64,000 nucleotides of DNA from QZLE01 sp033852135 (GTDB taxonomy: Bacteria > Pseudomonadota > Gammaproteobacteria > QZLD01): contig JAWSVB010000008.1 in assembly GCA_033852135.1 (NCBI GenBank), positions 62,001-126,000 of the forward strand, given 5' to 3'. The notes below the pieces were generated by a model. That model was not told the origin of the DNA. It ran no database searches and was given only the letters and a program-made list of their open reading frames with translations. The position numbers and the translations under genes are program-made. Of the stretch, positions 52,151 through 62,713 are shown piece after piece (position 1 is the first letter of the stretch; each line of letters starts with the position of its first letter).

Positions 52151-55100
52151 GTGCAAGCCAAATTAAGTAGTAATTCAATTGTACCAATTAAGCCTTTAAT
52201 GTTAAAAAAATCATTAGAAGTAACCACAAAGCTTCAAGAAGAAAATGAGCTTATCTGCTCAATTGCTTCATTGACTAGCCTTGATGAGGTTATAACAAGC
52301 ATTGCATTATTTATTCACAAACGCTGGGCTTTAAATATTTTTGGATTACAGCTTTGTGATTATGAAAACTCAACTCTAAAATTTAGCAAGCTTATTAATT
52401 CGAATTCACTAACATCCAGCTACCCATCGTTAGAAAACGTAAGTTTTCCGCTAGACCGTAACTACTCAGCATCTACCAAAGTCGCTATAGACAAAAAATT
52501 TGAATATCATAACTACATTGATTTCGACAATAAAAAATCAGATTTTGATGGCAAAATATCTAACACACTTAACCTTGTCCATATGATCTTTATCCCAATT
52601 GTTAAGAATGGGAATTCAGTAGGTGTAATTAGACTTTCTTCAACGGAACAAGATATTGACCAGCTTAACTCAGACCTTATTAATGAAGTTGTATCATTTG
52701 TAAATACGATTTCAGGCATTATAGCTAACTGCATATATATAAATAATCTAGAAGCGCTCAGTGATACTCAGGAGCGTAACCTTAATCTAATTGAAGATCT
52801 TAGCTCCTCTAGCGATGTATTTAGAATTACAAAACTTTTAAAACAGGAAATTCTATCTTCCGGCGCATACGATGCTGTTATGATAAATATTTTTGATGCA
52901 GAGTCCAGGTGCTTCACATGTGAAAATATACATCTCCCAGACAGATTTTCATCAATGAATAGCGTTATTTTGGGGATAACATTCCCATTCGATGCTGATA
53001 CATATGAAAACACATGGGCCAAAACTCACAAGCCAACTTTGGTCAAGAAAAATGATTTCTCAAGCTGTTCGCCATTTATTTCTGAACGTTGTTCCCGCTG
53101 GGAAATGCAAAGCATGGCAGTTTTACCTATTATCTCATCTGGTTTAATTGTCGGTACAGCCCTGTTATTTAAAAAGACTGCGAATTTCACTAATCGAGAA
53201 ATTTCTAAGTTAACTTCTAAGATTTCTCTTTTTTCCGGCACACTAAAAACAGCAGCGCATTTATCAAAAGTTATTAAGAAAGAGCAAGAAACACTTAAAG
53301 TTGAGCATGGTAAAACGCGCTTTTTAAAGTTTATTGAACATATAAATCATATCTCGAAGCCTGATGAGATATTTAAAAACATTTCAGATGAATTTATTAA
53401 TAGCTTTTGTTTCAATATTGCATCAATTCACATGGTTGAAGATGATTGCTTAGTCACAAAAAACATTACTGTTGATGAATCTATAAATGATTCAGTCAAA
53501 GAAGGGTTGCGTCAGATACATCAGGAAATCTCGCTTAAATTAAAAGCAGGTGAGAGTGTTCAGGTATCTACAGTGCTTAATAACTCAACAACCCATATTC
53601 CAGATGTTCAAGCTATTATAAACCTGCCGATGGCAGAAAAAGATTTTCATAGCGTTAAAATGCTTGAAGGTTTAAGAACAGTTATACATGTGCCTATAAG
53701 AGTAGGGAACCAGCCTGTTGGAGTTCTATCGTTGTGGTCATTTACAGAGACTATAGAAATAAGTGAAGATGAGATCTCACTTATTGAATTGATATGTTCT
53801 TTTGCTGGATCCACTATTAGTAATTCATATCTATTCTCAATGATTGGATCTCAGAAAGATGAAATTGAGCAGAAAGTTGAAGAGCTTAATAAAACCCAAG
53901 ATTTACTAAAACTGGCAAGAGATGCTGCCGAATCATCTACTCAGGCTAAAACCGAATTTTTAGCTAATATGAGCCATGAGATCCGAACTCCGATGAATGC
54001 AATTGCTAATTTTGTAGAGTTAGCATTAAAAACCAATTTAAACCCAAAGCAATCAGATTATTTAACAAAAATTAAAAAATCTTCATCATCCTTACTCGCA
54101 ATAATTAATGACATTTTAGATCTATCTAAGATTGAAGCGAATAAATTACCAGTTGAAAATATCGAATTTGATATAACTGAGACCCTTAACGACGTAAACG
54201 ACCTTTTCTCTGAAAGAGTTGCAGAAAAAGGATTGGACCTCTATATCAATGGTGCATCAGCTATCACGAACTGCTTCATTGGCGACCCACTAAGGGTTAA
54301 ACAAATTCTTATAAATATCGTTAATAACTCTTTGAAGTTTACAAGTGAAGGGGTTATAAATATTACGGTTTCACAAGAAATACTTCGAGATAATACTAGT
54401 CAGCTTAAGTTTTCTGTAAGTGATACTGGAATTGGTATTCCAGCTGAAAAGATCGACACATTGTTTGAATCATTTTCTCAAGCTGACTGTTCAATCACTA
54501 GAAGATATGGTGGAACTGGTCTTGGCTTAACCATATCAAAACAGTTATGTAATATGATGGGTGGAGAGATTTGGGCGGAGAGTGATTTAGGGAAAGGAAG
54601 CGTTTTTAACTTCACTATTAAGCTTGCTAATGCATCCGCTTTAACTCTAATCAATCAATTAGTAACTGATGACATAAAGAATAAAAATATTCTTGTAATT
54701 AATGAAGATGAATCACAACAAAAATATTTAGAAAATCTTCTGTCAGAATTAACCCCGAAACTTACGAACATTAACTCCTGTAAGAACTTTAATATTTTTG
54801 TTAAAGATCATCTTGATAGTGCTCCAGATATCGATTTAATTATTATTGATGAAAACCTTTATACACATCGTTGTATAGATGCTCTTGCATGCTTATGCAA
54901 ACAAACTAATGCTAAATGTATTGTTCTTCAGTCTCAAGATAACCATGATTCGTATATATATTATGATGCTATTGCAACAAAACCTCTTCGTGATAGCACC
55001 ATGATAGATCTTATGCAAAATGTAATGAATGGGATAAAACCTTCTACCTCTCAAAACAATACAAAGTGTATTTCGTTCATAGAAAAGAAATTTTATTCTA

Positions 55101-56137
55101 GCCTTTGTAATAATAATGTTCTATTGGTTGATGACAATGAAATCAATCTCCAAATTGCGCAAGAACTATTAGAGCTTGTTGGAATCAATGTCACAGCTGT
55201 TGATAGTGGTTTAAAAGCAATTAATGCCCTAAACAAAAACCAATATGACCTTGTATTAACAGACGTACAGATGCCTCATATGGATGGATATAAACTAACC
55301 TCCATTATTCGCCAAAGCTTTGTTGATCTTCCAATTATTGCTCTAACAGCTCATGCAATGCAGGGGTATAGAGAGCAATGCATCGCTTCCGGTATGAATG
55401 ACTATATATCAAAACCTATCGATCAGGCCACACTATATAAGTGCTTAACAAAATGGCTTAAGCCTAAAAATCATGATGCCTTACCAATTAATGAAACCGT
55501 CCCCTCAAAAGCATCATCCAAAATATCACCAGATCTATATAAAGATATAAACCTTGTTTCAGATATTGATATCTCACTAGCCTTAAGCTCTGTTGGTAAT
55601 AAACGTAATTTATTTGTTAATGTATTAAGGACTTTTAATTCTCGTTATAAAGATGCTGCACCATTCATAAGGAAAAAATTAACCGAGAATAATATTGGGG
55701 CTGCAAAAGATCTTACTCACGCATTAAAGGGGCTTAGCGGAACCATAGGGGCTAATAAACTATTTGATATTAGTAAGTCCCTTGATCTAGCCCTCAAAGA
55801 GCATAAGCAAAAGTTTCGTTCAGATATCTTCCATATTATTGACAAGCTTGAGTCTGAAATTGAATTAGTGACCACAGATGTATCAACTTTGATTACGACA
55901 ACGATACTTGCAAAAGATGATTGCCAAATAGACCTGAAAGAAGGGGCGAATCATATCGAATTATTTACAACTTGCTTGATGGAAAACAACTATAAATCCC
56001 TTGAATTAATGCCCTATATTAGGGGACATTTCATTGAAGAAAAGCATCAAAGGTCATTGGATATAATTGAAACGGCAATTGAAAAGTTTGATTTCTCAAC
56101 CGCGAGAAACATATTCAATACCTCAATAATGACATGA
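52151..56137 (+). CDS. Soluble hybrid sensor histidine kinase with GAF domains, two receivers and Hpt
   Basis: A 1328-residue phosphorelay protein with no membrane segment. In order: three GAF-like sensor domains (about 35-195, 205-375, 395-570), a short coiled coil, HisKA with H609 in MSHEIRTPMNAI, HATPase_c with DTGIGIP and GGTGLGLTISKQL, a first divergent receiver (about 845-945), a canonical receiver with D1038 in VLTDVQMPHMDG (about 990-1105), and an Hpt domain with H1190 in THALKGLSGTIGA. The start is GTG with GGAG about eight bases upstream. The cytoplasmic GAF input suggests a small-molecule or redox signal. No cognate output regulator is adjacent. Confidence 0.9.
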   Translation: MQAKLSSNSIVPIKPLMLKKSLEVTTKLQEENELICSIASLTSLDEVITSIALFIHKRWALNIFGLQLCDYENSTLKFSKLINSNSLTSSYPSLENVSFPLDRNYSASTKVAIDKKFEYHNYIDFDNKKSDFDGKISNTLNLVHMIFIPIVKNGNSVGVIRLSSTEQDIDQLNSDLINEVVSFVNTISGIIANCIYINNLEALSDTQERNLNLIEDLSSSSDVFRITKLLKQEILSSGAYDAVMINIFDAESRCFTCENIHLPDRFSSMNSVILGITFPFDADTYENTWAKTHKPTLVKKNDFSSCSPFISERCSRWEMQSMAVLPIISSGLIVGTALLFKKTANFTNREISKLTSKISLFSGTLKTAAHLSKVIKKEQETLKVEHGKTRFLKFIEHINHISKPDEIFKNISDEFINSFCFNIASIHMVEDDCLVTKNITVDESINDSVKEGLRQIHQEISLKLKAGESVQVSTVLNNSTTHIPDVQAIINLPMAEKDFHSVKMLEGLRTVIHVPIRVGNQPVGVLSLWSFTETIEISEDEISLIELICSFAGSTISNSYLFSMIGSQKDEIEQKVEELNKTQDLLKLARDAAESSTQAKTEFLANMSHEIRTPMNAIANFVELALKTNLNPKQSDYLTKIKKSSSSLLAIINDILDLSKIEANKLPVENIEFDITETLNDVNDLFSERVAEKGLDLYINGASAITNCFIGDPLRVKQILINIVNNSLKFTSEGVINITVSQEILRDNTSQLKFSVSDTGIGIPAEKIDTLFESFSQADCSITRRYGGTGLGLTISKQLCNMMGGEIWAESDLGKGSVFNFTIKLANASALTLINQLVTDDIKNKNILVINEDESQQKYLENLLSELTPKLTNINSCKNFNIFVKDHLDSAPDIDLIIIDENLYTHRCIDALACLCKQTNAKCIVLQSQDNHDSYIYYDAIATKPLRDSTMIDLMQNVMNGIKPSTSQNNTKCISFIEKKFYSSLCNNNVLLVDDNEINLQIAQELLELVGINVTAVDSGLKAINALNKNQYDLVLTDVQMPHMDGYKLTSIIRQSFVDLPIIALTAHAMQGYREQCIASGMNDYISKPIDQATLYKCLTKWLKPKNHDALPINETVPSKASSKISPDLYKDINLVSDIDISLALSSVGNKRNLFVNVLRTFNSRYKDAAPFIRKKLTENNIGAAKDLTHALKGLSGTIGANKLFDISKSLDLALKEHKQKFRSDIFHIIDKLESEIELVTTDVSTLITTTILAKDDCQIDLKEGANHIELFTTCLMENNYKSLELMPYIRGHFIEEKHQRSLDIIETAIEKFDFSTARNIFNTSIMT

Positions 56138-56217
56138 TAAATGTTTACTTATTTATTTATTGATTAAAATTGGATAGTTCAAATAAAACCTACCCTTTAA
56201 CAAAAAGGGTATCATTT

Positions 56218-57054
56218 ATGTCCTTACCATTGTTGCTTCGTTGGCTAACAATTCGCGTCTTAGCTCTTATTTCTCCCAATATTTCAGCATCATATGCTAA
56301 TAAGTTATTTCTTACTCCAAGAAGGTATAAGCCCAAAGAGTGGGAAATTGAACTTGAAAAAACCGCAGGTAGAGAATATTTTCAACAGCATAAAGATATT
56401 AAAATTCGCGTATTAGAGTGGGGCACAGGTCCAACTGTTTTCTTATTACATGGTTGGGAAGGGCGCTCACTCCAGCTAGGAAAATATATACATCCATTAA
56501 CAAAATTAGGGTATCAGGTAGTAGCTATTGACTTGCCAGCGCACGGCCATTCTTCCGGTAAAACATCTAATATTGTTGATTTTAAGGCCGCAATTGACAA
56601 AGTATCCTTAAATTATGAGAAGCTAAGTATAATTATCGCTCATTCATTTGGTGCTGTAGCATCAGTTTTAGCTGTTAAGGACGGGCTAAATATAGATAAG
56701 CTGGTTCTTTTTTGCCCACCTCCATGCCCATATTCAATTGTAAAGCGCTATACTCGTTTCTTTAAGATCCCTAAAAAAGTTGCAGAAATCATGTTGCAAG
56801 ATCAGCCTAAAATTATGCAAAAGGAGTGGGATGATATATCTCTGTTTTCAATTTGCAGTAATATGCAATTTAACAATGCACTTTTAATATATGATACTGA
56901 GGACAATGAAGTAGATATCTGTGATGCAAAAGAACTAACTTCATTATGGAAAGGAACAAAACTACTTACCACATCAGGATTCGGGCACTATAAGATACTA
57001 AGAGAAGAGTCAGTATTAAAGCAAGTGGTTAAGTTTGTGAAAAATAGTAAGTAG
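56218..57054 (+). CDS. Alpha/beta hydrolase
   Basis: A 278-residue alpha/beta-fold hydrolase. The oxyanion block is FLLHGWEGRS, the nucleophile S133 is in AHSFGAVAS (Ala for the usual first Gly), and candidate Asp and His are in LIYDTEDNEVD and GFGHYKIL. I chose ATG 56218, with AAGGG eight bases upstream; an in-frame TTG at 56170 would add 16 residues without a clear ribosome site. The N-terminus has a hydrophobic stretch (LLLRWLTIRVLALI) that could be a membrane anchor or lid helix. The substrate is unknown. Confidence 0.82.
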   Translation: MSLPLLLRWLTIRVLALISPNISASYANKLFLTPRRYKPKEWEIELEKTAGREYFQQHKDIKIRVLEWGTGPTVFLLHGWEGRSLQLGKYIHPLTKLGYQVVAIDLPAHGHSSGKTSNIVDFKAAIDKVSLNYEKLSIIIAHSFGAVASVLAVKDGLNIDKLVLFCPPPCPYSIVKRYTRFFKIPKKVAEIMLQDQPKIMQKEWDDISLFSICSNMQFNNALLIYDTEDNEVDICDAKELTSLWKGTKLLTTSGFGHYKILREESVLKQVVKFVKNSK

Positions 57055-57062
57055 TATCAAAA

Positions 57063-57090
57063 TCAGATTTGCGAAGAAATCTGTCTTAAA
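57063..57090 (+). terminator. Weak terminator-like hairpin after the hydrolase gene
   Basis: CAGATTT / AAATCTG with a six-base loop is followed by TCTT. It is short and the T-run is poor. Confidence 0.4.
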
Positions 57091-57154
57091 ATTAGCTACA
57101 ATATTTACTTAACAAGATAAGCTATCCAAATAATACAATGACATTGGGGACTTT

Positions 57155-57874
57155 GTGTTAGACACGCAGTTTAAAATAGAAACACCTGAAGGTATTGAGC
57201 TCGGCATTAGAATTGCTGGTCCAGTCGTACGTGGTATAGCTTTTTTAATAGATTCAATTATCAAAGTTGTTATTTATTTTGCACTATATCTTATTATTAT
57301 CTTTTCTTATGTAAGCCTTGGGGAATCTGGATTCAATATTACCATTGGGCTGTTGTTTATATTTATATTTTTTTTCGAATGGTTCTATTCCGTATTATTT
57401 GAAATTTATGCAAATGGAGCCACCCCAGGCAAGAAGATAATGGGGATAAAAGTAGTTTGTGATAGCGGTGTACCTGTAAATTGGAGTTCTTCATTAACAA
57501 GAAATATTATACGTGTTGTTGATATGTTCCCGTTTTTATATTTTTTCCCTACGTGCGGCCTTGGGCTAATTTTTATTCTTTTTGGAAAACGATTCAAAAG
57601 AATAGGGGACATTGCCGCTGGCACTGTTGTTGTGTATTCCAAAGACAATATAACTGCTTCCAGAATTAAAGATGTTGAACCAGCCATTCCACAACAACAT
57701 TTAACTCTTGAAGAAAAAAAATCCATAGTTATATTTTCCGAAAGACATAATATTATGACTGAATCAAGGGCTGCTGAATTAGCTGATATTTTACAAGTTC
57801 TTACCGAAGAGACTGGTAAAAATGGCGTCAATAAACTTCATAGTTACGCTAGTTGGGTAATTGGTGAGAAATGA
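57155..57874 (+). CDS. RDD-family membrane protein
   Basis: A 239-residue RDD protein. The conserved Arg and Asp-Asp region is seen as VVRGIAFLIDSIIK at the first helix, and ATPGKKIMGIKVV follows the second. Three to four membrane segments lie in residues 20-150. The last 80 residues are cytoplasmic and helical. The start is GTG, with GGGGA four bases before. It is the first gene of the SpoIIM-DUF4129-DUF4350-MoxR-DUF58 cluster and overlaps the next gene by four bases. The RDD family may act in ion or osmolyte transport; here its role is not known. Confidence 0.87.
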   Translation: MLDTQFKIETPEGIELGIRIAGPVVRGIAFLIDSIIKVVIYFALYLIIIFSYVSLGESGFNITIGLLFIFIFFFEWFYSVLFEIYANGATPGKKIMGIKVVCDSGVPVNWSSSLTRNIIRVVDMFPFLYFFPTCGLGLIFILFGKRFKRIGDIAAGTVVVYSKDNITASRIKDVEPAIPQQHLTLEEKKSIVIFSERHNIMTESRAAELADILQVLTEETGKNGVNKLHSYASWVIGEK

Positions 57875-58863
57875 AACAACAAACCTTTGAACAGCTACAT
57901 GAAAATTTTTGGTTAGAGTTCGAGTTACTGCTCGAATCTTTAGGAGAAAATTTTAAATTTAATCGTAATGCTTCAAACGAACTCAATAACGATCAATTTG
58001 TTAATAACTACCGCCTTATCTGCCAACATTACTCTTTGGCAAAAAGTAGAGCATATAGTAATAATTTAGTTGAGCGCTTACACTCTTTGGCACTTCAGGG
58101 GCACCAGGTACTATATAAGAAAAACAGCATTCCTATATCTAAGATACTATCTTTCATTGTGTATGATTTCCCTGTTTCAGTCAGGCGTGAATATAAGCTT
58201 ATGATCGTATCAATTCTTTTGTTTTTTGGGGTGATGATTGGCGCTGCATCATTAATAATAGTTAAACCGGATCTTGCATATTCATTTGTTGGCGAATCTC
58301 AACTTAATAGTATCGAGGGGATGTATGACCCTGAAAACAGATCTAATCTCGGTAGAGAAAGGGATTCAGATAGTGATATCTATATGTTTGGGTTTTATAT
58401 CCGCAACAACACAGGAATTGGATTAGCTACTTTTGCTAGTGGAGCAGCTTTAGGCATAGGCACAATATTTATACTTCTATTTAACGGTATATACCTTGGG
58501 GTAATAAGTGGGCATATTATTAATGTTGGCTACAGTGAAACCTTTTACCCCTTTGTTGTGGGGCATGGCGCTTTCGAACTTACAGCTATCGCACTGGCAG
58601 GTTGTGCAGGTCTTAAACTTGGAATAGCACTATTATCTCCAGGTAGATATAGTCGGTTTGACTCAATAAAGCTAGCAGCGTTTAATATTATGCCGATAGT
58701 AATAGGGATGATGGCAATGTTCATTATCGCTGCATTCATAGAAGCGTTTTGGTCATCATCTACATCAATTTCTGTTAGTACAAAGTACATTACTGGCGCT
58801 ATTTTGTGGTTTTTTGTAATTGTCTATTTTATTTTCTCGGGGCGTGGCCATGCAAATAGATAA
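57871..58863 (+). CDS. Stage II sporulation protein M-like (DUF95) membrane protein
   Basis: A 330-residue membrane protein of the SpoIIM/DUF95 family. A cytoplasmic N-terminal helical region (about 1-105) is followed by about five membrane segments. Family signatures include FYIRNNTGIGLATFASGA, LFNGIYLGVISGHII and VVGHGAFELTAIALAGCAGLKLG. Non-sporulating bacteria carry this family in the MoxR-linked cluster, as here. It overlaps the RDD gene by four bases and the next gene by 14 bases. Confidence 0.88.
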   Translation: MKQQTFEQLHENFWLEFELLLESLGENFKFNRNASNELNNDQFVNNYRLICQHYSLAKSRAYSNNLVERLHSLALQGHQVLYKKNSIPISKILSFIVYDFPVSVRREYKLMIVSILLFFGVMIGAASLIIVKPDLAYSFVGESQLNSIEGMYDPENRSNLGRERDSDSDIYMFGFYIRNNTGIGLATFASGAALGIGTIFILLFNGIYLGVISGHIINVGYSETFYPFVVGHGAFELTAIALAGCAGLKLGIALLSPGRYSRFDSIKLAAFNIMPIVIGMMAMFIIAAFIEAFWSSSTSISVSTKYITGAILWFFVIVYFIFSGRGHANR

Positions 58864-60490
58864 TATTCAGGCCAAGATAAGACCACGCGGAAACTGGGAG
58901 GCTATCGATCTTGGGTTTTTAATGGCTAACCGATGGAAATCCCATATATATAAAACTTGGTTCTTAGTAACGTTTCCTATATTTATGCTACTAAACCTTA
59001 TTTTCTATAACAATATGGGGTGGGTATGCTTTATTTTCTGGCTACTTAAACCGGTATTTGATCGATTTATTTTGATTACAGTTAGCAGGCGGCTATTTAA
59101 GGAAAAAATAGTTAATTCAGAACTAATCAAATTGGCGCCACGCTTATTCTTTAAACATATTATTAAGCACCTAACTATATATAGATTTGACCCTAATAGG
59201 GCATTTAATCTCCCAGTTTGGTTTCTTGAAAATCTATCTGGCAAGCGTAGGTCGGAAAGAGCAAGAATCCTTAAACTCACCGCTTCTGGAGCATCTTCTT
59301 TGCTTACATTTGCAGCCTTACACCTAGAGCTTTTCTTTTACGTTGCTATTATCGCGTTAATAGCATCAATATTCCCTAACTATATGCTTTTTGGTGATAT
59401 GTTCAGAAATTCATTTGAAAACATTATTGCCCTCTATGAATCTAATAATTGGTATATTGAATTTTTTGCAAACTCCATTTACTTCTTAAGTGTTACTTTA
59501 ATTGAACCATTCTATGTTTGCGCAGGATTCACCCTATACCTTAATAGGCGCACAGAACTTGAATCCTGGGATATCGAACTTGATTTCAAAAAAATGAGAC
59601 AGCGATTAGAAGATAAGCAAAAAAGGTATAATTTAGGAGCTTTCAAAATTGCTCTGATTAGTATGCTTTGTGTTGGTATATTATCCTTTTTCCCCATAGA
59701 AAATTCATATGCAGCAACACCAAATAGTAATGTCTTACGCAATGAAAGCTGTGATAAATGGAATAAAAAACTAACGGCAGCACCTACTAATGACGCTGAA
59801 AAAGTTATTAGAAGCATTCTTTCGCAAGATAAATATAAAAAGTGTTCAATCAATACTAAGTTCGAGCCTAAGCCTCAAGAGAAAAGTAGTGGTGATAACA
59901 ACTTATTAAAAAAGTTTTGGAAGTGGATATTTGAGAAATTTGGCGGAAAAAGCAAGCCTTCAAACTCCGATGACATAAGCTTTGCAAACATTATTGAATT
60001 ATTTTTTTGGGGTTTGGGCGGTTTAATAGTTTGCTTTCTACTATATCAACTCCATAAATACCGAGAATATTTTCTTAATATAATAAAGCCAGTTGAAAAT
60101 GATAAAAAGAAAATTCCTAGTGAAATATTTGGATTAGATATAACCCCAAGATCTATTCCAGATTTATTATCCGATGAAGTCCTAAAACTCTGGAATGAAG
60201 GCGAATTTTTGCAAGCTATAAGTCTGCTTTACCGGGGATATCTTTCTAAATTAACCCATGAATTTAATGTTGATATTAAAATAAGCTATACCGAAAATGA
60301 CTGTCTACTAGCAGCTAAACAAGCGATTTCTAACAAAAATGAAGCCTTACAGTTATTTACTCAAATATCACAGATCTGGCTAAAATCAGCTTATGCACAC
60401 CAACTACCAAGTAAAGATGAGGTGATTGATTGCTGTAGGGCTTGGCGCCTCCAGTTTGAACCAGCTAATCCGAGGTTTATTGATGATTAA
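58850..60490 (+). CDS. DUF4129-domain multi-pass membrane protein
   Basis: A 546-residue protein from ATG 58850, which lies in the 3' end of the preceding gene and has a GGGGC/GTGG site upstream. The N-terminal 270 residues hold several membrane helices. A segment with signal-like character (about 255-275, ending NSYAA) precedes an extracytoplasmic region with Lys, Pro and two Cys. A further helix (about 380-402) leads to the C-terminal DUF4129 domain with DLLSDEVLKLWNEGEFLQAISLLYRGYLSKL. The DUF4129 domain is typical of proteins next to MoxR genes. Confidence 0.82.
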   Translation: MQIDNIQAKIRPRGNWEAIDLGFLMANRWKSHIYKTWFLVTFPIFMLLNLIFYNNMGWVCFIFWLLKPVFDRFILITVSRRLFKEKIVNSELIKLAPRLFFKHIIKHLTIYRFDPNRAFNLPVWFLENLSGKRRSERARILKLTASGASSLLTFAALHLELFFYVAIIALIASIFPNYMLFGDMFRNSFENIIALYESNNWYIEFFANSIYFLSVTLIEPFYVCAGFTLYLNRRTELESWDIELDFKKMRQRLEDKQKRYNLGAFKIALISMLCVGILSFFPIENSYAATPNSNVLRNESCDKWNKKLTAAPTNDAEKVIRSILSQDKYKKCSINTKFEPKPQEKSSGDNNLLKKFWKWIFEKFGGKSKPSNSDDISFANIIELFFWGLGGLIVCFLLYQLHKYREYFLNIIKPVENDKKKIPSEIFGLDITPRSIPDLLSDEVLKLWNEGEFLQAISLLYRGYLSKLTHEFNVDIKISYTENDCLLAAKQAISNKNEALQLFTQISQIWLKSAYAHQLPSKDEVIDCCRAWRLQFEPANPRFIDD

Positions 60491-61613
60491 AAAACCTCAA
60501 ACTACAAAGATAATACTTCTCATATCAATATTGTTCGGACTATTTATCTATTACACTTTTAAAGATTACAAACTAATTGAAAAGGAGCAATACAATGGGT
60601 TCTCATCTGAAATCAGGCAAAGCAGATACGAAGTTTTAAAAGACTACCTTCAGAAACTAGATTTTACTGTTGAAAAACACGTAAGAGTAACCTCAATACA
60701 AAACCTAAGTAATTCTTCTGGGGTTTTGTTTCTAGGGGTACTTCCAAATAGATATACCGAAGTTGAATACAATTCCATTATTGAATGGGTTAAAAATGGA
60801 GGCCACCTTATAATCAATGCTCCTGAATCATATGACTATGGGGCAGATAATGAAAATAAATTACTTCAGTATTTTGGCATAACTAGAGAGTATAATGATT
60901 ACAGTGGTGACGATGAGATTTTTAACATCTCACTAAATAACTCGTCCTATAACATTAGTTTCAATTCCCATACTAAGCTTATACCAGCAACAAATTTTAA
61001 CTTGCTAAGTGATAAAGATGTTGTTGATAACTTTATTCAATTAGAAGTTGAAAAAGGTATTGTTTCATTATTCAGTGATAATTTATTCCTACTAAATGAA
61101 ACTTTAATTGACAATGATAATGCGCTTTTCGCCTATGATATTTTTAACTTTAAAAACCCAAGGGGTAATGTGTGGGTTGTTGAGCAGCCACGTATGCCTT
61201 ATTTTATGGAGTTGGCTTGGGACTATTACAATAAAGCTATTATCTCTGCTGGCGTATTTTTACTTGTACTATTATTGTTCTTAGGAAGAAGATTCGGGTC
61301 AATTATAGAGATAAAAGATACAACGAGAAGAAGCCTATTAGAACAGATTCATGCTGCAGGAATCTTTGCATTTAAGACTAAATCTTTGAACAAACTTATC
61401 GATAGGGTAAGAAAAGACTTAATTTTTAGAATTGAAGCAAAGCACCCATCAATTACATTTGATGCTGATAGCAACATATTTGAAGAGATCGCACTTATAA
61501 CATCTATAGATAAATCACTTGTTGAGTATGCATTTAACTACGAAATTAATAATCAACAAATTGAATTTTTAAAAATAGTCAGAGCACTATATAAAATAGG
61601 AAAGAAAATATGA
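60483..61613 (+). CDS. DUF4350-domain membrane protein
   Basis: A 376-residue protein starting at ATG 60483, overlapping the DUF4129 stop by eight bases. TM1 is at about 8-24 and TM2 at about 255-275 (AGVFLLVLLLFLGRRFG). Between them lies a soluble region with the DUF4350 features YEVLKDYLQKLDFTVE and EYNSIIEWVKNGGHLIINAPE, a Rossmann-like or glutamine-amidotransferase-like fold. The C-terminal cytoplasmic part has helices ending KIVRALYKIGKKI. It overlaps the MoxR gene by four bases. Confidence 0.82.
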   Translation: MIKKPQTTKIILLISILFGLFIYYTFKDYKLIEKEQYNGFSSEIRQSRYEVLKDYLQKLDFTVEKHVRVTSIQNLSNSSGVLFLGVLPNRYTEVEYNSIIEWVKNGGHLIINAPESYDYGADNENKLLQYFGITREYNDYSGDDEIFNISLNNSSYNISFNSHTKLIPATNFNLLSDKDVVDNFIQLEVEKGIVSLFSDNLFLLNETLIDNDNALFAYDIFNFKNPRGNVWVVEQPRMPYFMELAWDYYNKAIISAGVFLLVLLLFLGRRFGSIIEIKDTTRRSLLEQIHAAGIFAFKTKSLNKLIDRVRKDLIFRIEAKHPSITFDADSNIFEEIALITSIDKSLVEYAFNYEINNQQIEFLKIVRALYKIGKKI

Positions 61614-62713
61614 GTTCAGATGAAATAACTCCAACCAATGAGCAAATTAATCATCCAAGTTATGAATCTGTTAGTACAGCGGAAGATGCTTCCAAACAAA
61701 CTACTACATTACAAGCCTCTTCAATTGATAATGAGTCTATTGATGATTCAGCAAATTCAATTCTGCATATAACCGCAAAGGCAGATGGTATCCGCTCCCA
61801 GATTCATAAAGTTATTGTTGGGCAGGAAGATGTGGTTGAACAGATATTAATAGCCTTATTCGCTGCCGGTCATGTGCTTATAGAGGGTGTTCCAGGATTA
61901 GGTAAGACACTATTAGTAAGAGCTCTTGCACAAACATTCTCTGGTAAACATGGAAGAATTCAATTTACTCCTGACCTAATGCCTGCCGATGTTACAGGCC
62001 ATGCTATATATGACATGAAATCAGAACAGTTTAAAATTAGAAAAGGACCTGTTTTTACTAATATATTGTTAGCAGATGAAATAAATAGAGCACCAGCAAA
62101 AACCCAAGCGGCCTTGCTTGAAGTTATGCAGGAATTTCAGGTTACAATTGAAGGCAATAGTTTTTATATGTCGCAACCATTTGCTGTATTAGCAACACAA
62201 AATCCAATTGAGCAAGAGGGAACATATCCATTACCAGAGGCTCAAGTTGATAGATTTTTACTTAAAGTAAATATGGCTTACCCTAGTTCAGAGGATGAAT
62301 GCACACTCGTCACAAATATCACTACTGATAGCTTAGCTAGTAAATTAGATGTTGATCAAATTTCCAGTACGGTAACAGCAGAGGATATTTTAGAAATACA
62401 AAATGCCGTGGCAAAAGTTTTAGTTGATGATAGAGCAGTCAACTATGCAGTCCAAATAGTTAGAGCAACACGTGATTGTGGTGGGGTTTATATTGGGGCT
62501 GGCCCAAGGGGAAGCATCTCCTTGGTTCGTGCAGCAAAATCATACGCTATGCTAAAAGGTCGCAACTTTGTAATCCCTGATGACATAAAGCATGTAGCTT
62601 TACCAGTATTACGCCACAGAATCACCCTTACAGCAGATTTTGAGATTGAAGGTTATACAATCGATAATGTTCTGCAATCAATTATACAGAAAACTCCAGC
62701 ACCGAGAGACTAA
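61610..62713 (+). CDS. MoxR-family AAA+ ATPase
   Basis: A 367-residue AAA+ chaperone-like ATPase. Walker A is GVPGLGKT, Walker B NILLADEINRAP, sensor 1 LATQNPIEQEGTYPLPEAQVDRFLLKV. The first 55 residues are a Ser/Thr/Glu-rich low-complexity extension beyond the usual MoxR N-terminus. MoxR proteins help activate or assemble metalloenzymes and envelope complexes, often with DUF58/VWA partners. Overlaps on both sides (four bases and one base) tie it to the DUF4350 and DUF58 genes. Confidence 0.93.
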   Translation: MSSDEITPTNEQINHPSYESVSTAEDASKQTTTLQASSIDNESIDDSANSILHITAKADGIRSQIHKVIVGQEDVVEQILIALFAAGHVLIEGVPGLGKTLLVRALAQTFSGKHGRIQFTPDLMPADVTGHAIYDMKSEQFKIRKGPVFTNILLADEINRAPAKTQAALLEVMQEFQVTIEGNSFYMSQPFAVLATQNPIEQEGTYPLPEAQVDRFLLKVNMAYPSSEDECTLVTNITTDSLASKLDVDQISSTVTAEDILEIQNAVAKVLVDDRAVNYAVQIVRATRDCGGVYIGAGPRGSISLVRAAKSYAMLKGRNFVIPDDIKHVALPVLRHRITLTADFEIEGYTIDNVLQSIIQKTPAPRD

